Assembly: GCF_019091085.1 (NCBI RefSeq)
Contig: NZ_JAGXJY010000010.1
Coordinates: 1-64,000, forward strand
Reading direction: 5' to 3'
DNA from: Mesorhizobium sp. GbtcB19
GTDB lineage: Bacteria > Pseudomonadota > Alphaproteobacteria > Rhizobiales > Rhizobiaceae
Length of the DNA stretch: 64,000 nucleotides
The notes under the pieces were generated by a model that saw only the letters and a program-made list of their open reading frames with translations, was not told the origin of the DNA and did not search any database. Within the stretch, counting starts at the first letter, position 1. Each line of letters starts with the position of its first letter. This document shows positions 62,960 through 64,000 of the stretch, one piece after another. The position numbers were made by a program, and so were the translations under genes.

Positions 62960-64000
62960 TTGGAAACGAACTTTCAGAGGCTAGTGCAACACTGGCCGCT
63001 TTCCCCGATAGGGGGAGCATTGTTTCCACTATTTGAAGCTATCTCAAACGCTATACACGCTCTTAAAGAGAGCCAAAACCCCTTTCCACAGATAGAAGTA
63101 ATTCTCAAAAGAGACGAGGAACAGAGCACTCTGTCGAGTGACGAATTTCAAGGTTTCGCCCCAATCTCATCATTCACAGTCACTGACAACGGTGTTGGCT
63201 TCACCAATGCTCACATGAAAGCGTTTAATGAGATCGCATCATCCTACAAAGAGAGTATCGGGATTGGAGGAAAGGGAGTTGGCAGACTTTCGTGGCTAAA
63301 AGCTTTCGAAGGCGTAAGTATCGGGTCAACCTATAGGCAAGGTGACCAGCTCTACGAAAGGCAGTTCCAGTTCTCATTGCCTTCGGGAATCCATGGTGAG
63401 ACGTCTCGCCAAGTTGGACCATCCTCCACTGGAACAATCGTCAGCCTCACAAATTCGCTGCCGAAATTTCGGGATCGAATCCCCCGAAATATCGACATTT
63501 TGGCGAGAGAGATTTGTAGACATTTTATGCCGGTGCTTATCTCTCCAAATCCTCCCAAAGTCATCTTAGTAGATGGCTTGGACCGACTTGAGATTGAGGT
63601 GGGTGACTATAGTTCAGTCGTGAACGAGGCGTTCACGATCGAGGGTGTCGATTTTACAGCGCATCACGTGCGAATTAGGTCTCCATATGAAAGAAACCAC
63701 ACAATATCTATATGCGCAGACGGGCGATCTGTACGAACGAGTAAAATAGAATCTATACCCTCACAAAAGCTTCAAGATGAAGGCGGTGATTTTTATTATC
63801 ATTGTTATGTGACCGGATCGTATCTGGATCAGCGAGTGAGCGGACAAAGAACATCCATCGACCTCCCTGAGGAGCCAAGCCTACTGGACCCAATAAGCTA
63901 TCAAGTGCTCGACGAAACGATAGATGACATAGTCCAAAATCACCTGCGGCCATATATCGATGAGGCCCGTACTCTGCGCGCTTCAGAGGTAGAACTCGTC
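62960..64000 (+). CDS. GHKL-type ATPase gene, 5' part (runs off the window)
   Basis: 347 codons are visible, open at the right edge. The TTG at 62960 is the first start codon after an in-frame TGA at 62912 and has GGAG eight bases upstream. GHKL motifs are in order: N-box Glu26/Asn30 in FEAISNAIHAL, G1 Asp76 in VTDNGVGF, and the glycine-rich lid Gly101-Gly108 in SIGIGGKGVGRLSWL. From about 170 onward the chain looks like a MutL/Hsp90-type second domain with no clear family (VRTSKIESIPSQK, SGQRTSIDLPEEP). Codon use is much more AT-rich than carB 75 bases upstream. This form is seen in MORC/MutL-like ATPases of restriction and phage-defence loci, but the rest of the locus is not visible. Confidence 0.78.
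   Translation, partial: METNFQRLVQHWPLSPIGGALFPLFEAISNAIHALKESQNPFPQIEVILKRDEEQSTLSSDEFQGFAPISSFTVTDNGVGFTNAHMKAFNEIASSYKESIGIGGKGVGRLSWLKAFEGVSIGSTYRQGDQLYERQFQFSLPSGIHGETSRQVGPSSTGTIVSLTNSLPKFRDRIPRNIDILAREICRHFMPVLISPNPPKVILVDGLDRLEIEVGDYSSVVNEAFTIEGVDFTAHHVRIRSPYERNHTISICADGRSVRTSKIESIPSQKLQDEGGDFYYHCYVTGSYLDQRVSGQRTSIDLPEEPSLLDPISYQVLDETIDDIVQNHLRPYIDEARTLRASEVELV

Overview
The window looks like chromosome of a Rhizobiales alphaproteobacterium, most probably Mesorhizobium or a close relative. The evidence is the high-GC coding sequence with dense bidirectional gene packing, the dnaG-rpoD order, yqeY divergent from carA with carB nearby, the many solute-binding-protein and LysR/TetR/GntR-type genes, and several long palindromic intergenic repeats of the rhizobial kind. 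The genus call is inference; no rRNA is present to settle it.

Left edge (1-4620): the eroded end of an integrated element. It holds the tail of an IS5-like transposase, a tandem-fold tautomerase, two short-chain dehydrogenases, an ECF sigma factor with a SnoaL-like tail translationally coupled to one of them, a frameshifted IS3-type transposase remnant, and the C-terminal half of a tyrosine recombinase abutting the 3' end of a CAT-anticodon tRNA gene (probably tRNA-Ile2). From 4800 on the gene content is chromosomal.

4800-16900: envelope and stress genes (SIMPL protein, small periplasmic protein, YcgN, a large low-complexity OmpA-family protein, YqhA), a candidate small RNA, an orphan ParD-like antitoxin tail, a divergent pair of HtrA-like proteins of which one has lost its whole catalytic triad and sits with a LuxR-type regulator, and two regulator/enzyme pairs (TetR-glyoxalase, LysR-azoreductase). 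16969-24375: a carbohydrate catabolic locus with divergent arms: kinase, SIS isomerase and ROK regulator on the minus strand; a CUT1-type binding protein, two permeases and a BKACE enzyme on the plus strand. Its substrate is not evident and it lacks an ATPase gene.

24400-42000: HlyU-like protein, a TetR-controlled PspA/YiaA stress unit with three operator copies, PadR regulator, rpoD and dnaG, RcnB-like protein, Na/Pi cotransporter with PhoU tail, MFS and MocR regulator genes, a small stand-alone DnaB-like ATPase, an L,D-transpeptidase and YqeY. 42200-62884: carA and carB about 16 kb apart. Between them lie a toxin-antitoxin pair, Tet-type MFS, an unusual TIR-transmembrane-PDZ protein, a zinc metallopeptidase, mntR/mntH, several detoxification and regulator/transporter pairs, and an 8-bp tandem repeat just before carB.

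Right edge (62960-64000): base composition shifts abruptly to AT-rich and a new GHKL-ATPase gene begins, running off the window. It is the probable first gene of an accessory (possibly defence-related) island directly behind carB. Together with the TIR-PDZ protein and the dead/active HtrA pair, this is the most interesting unexplained content.
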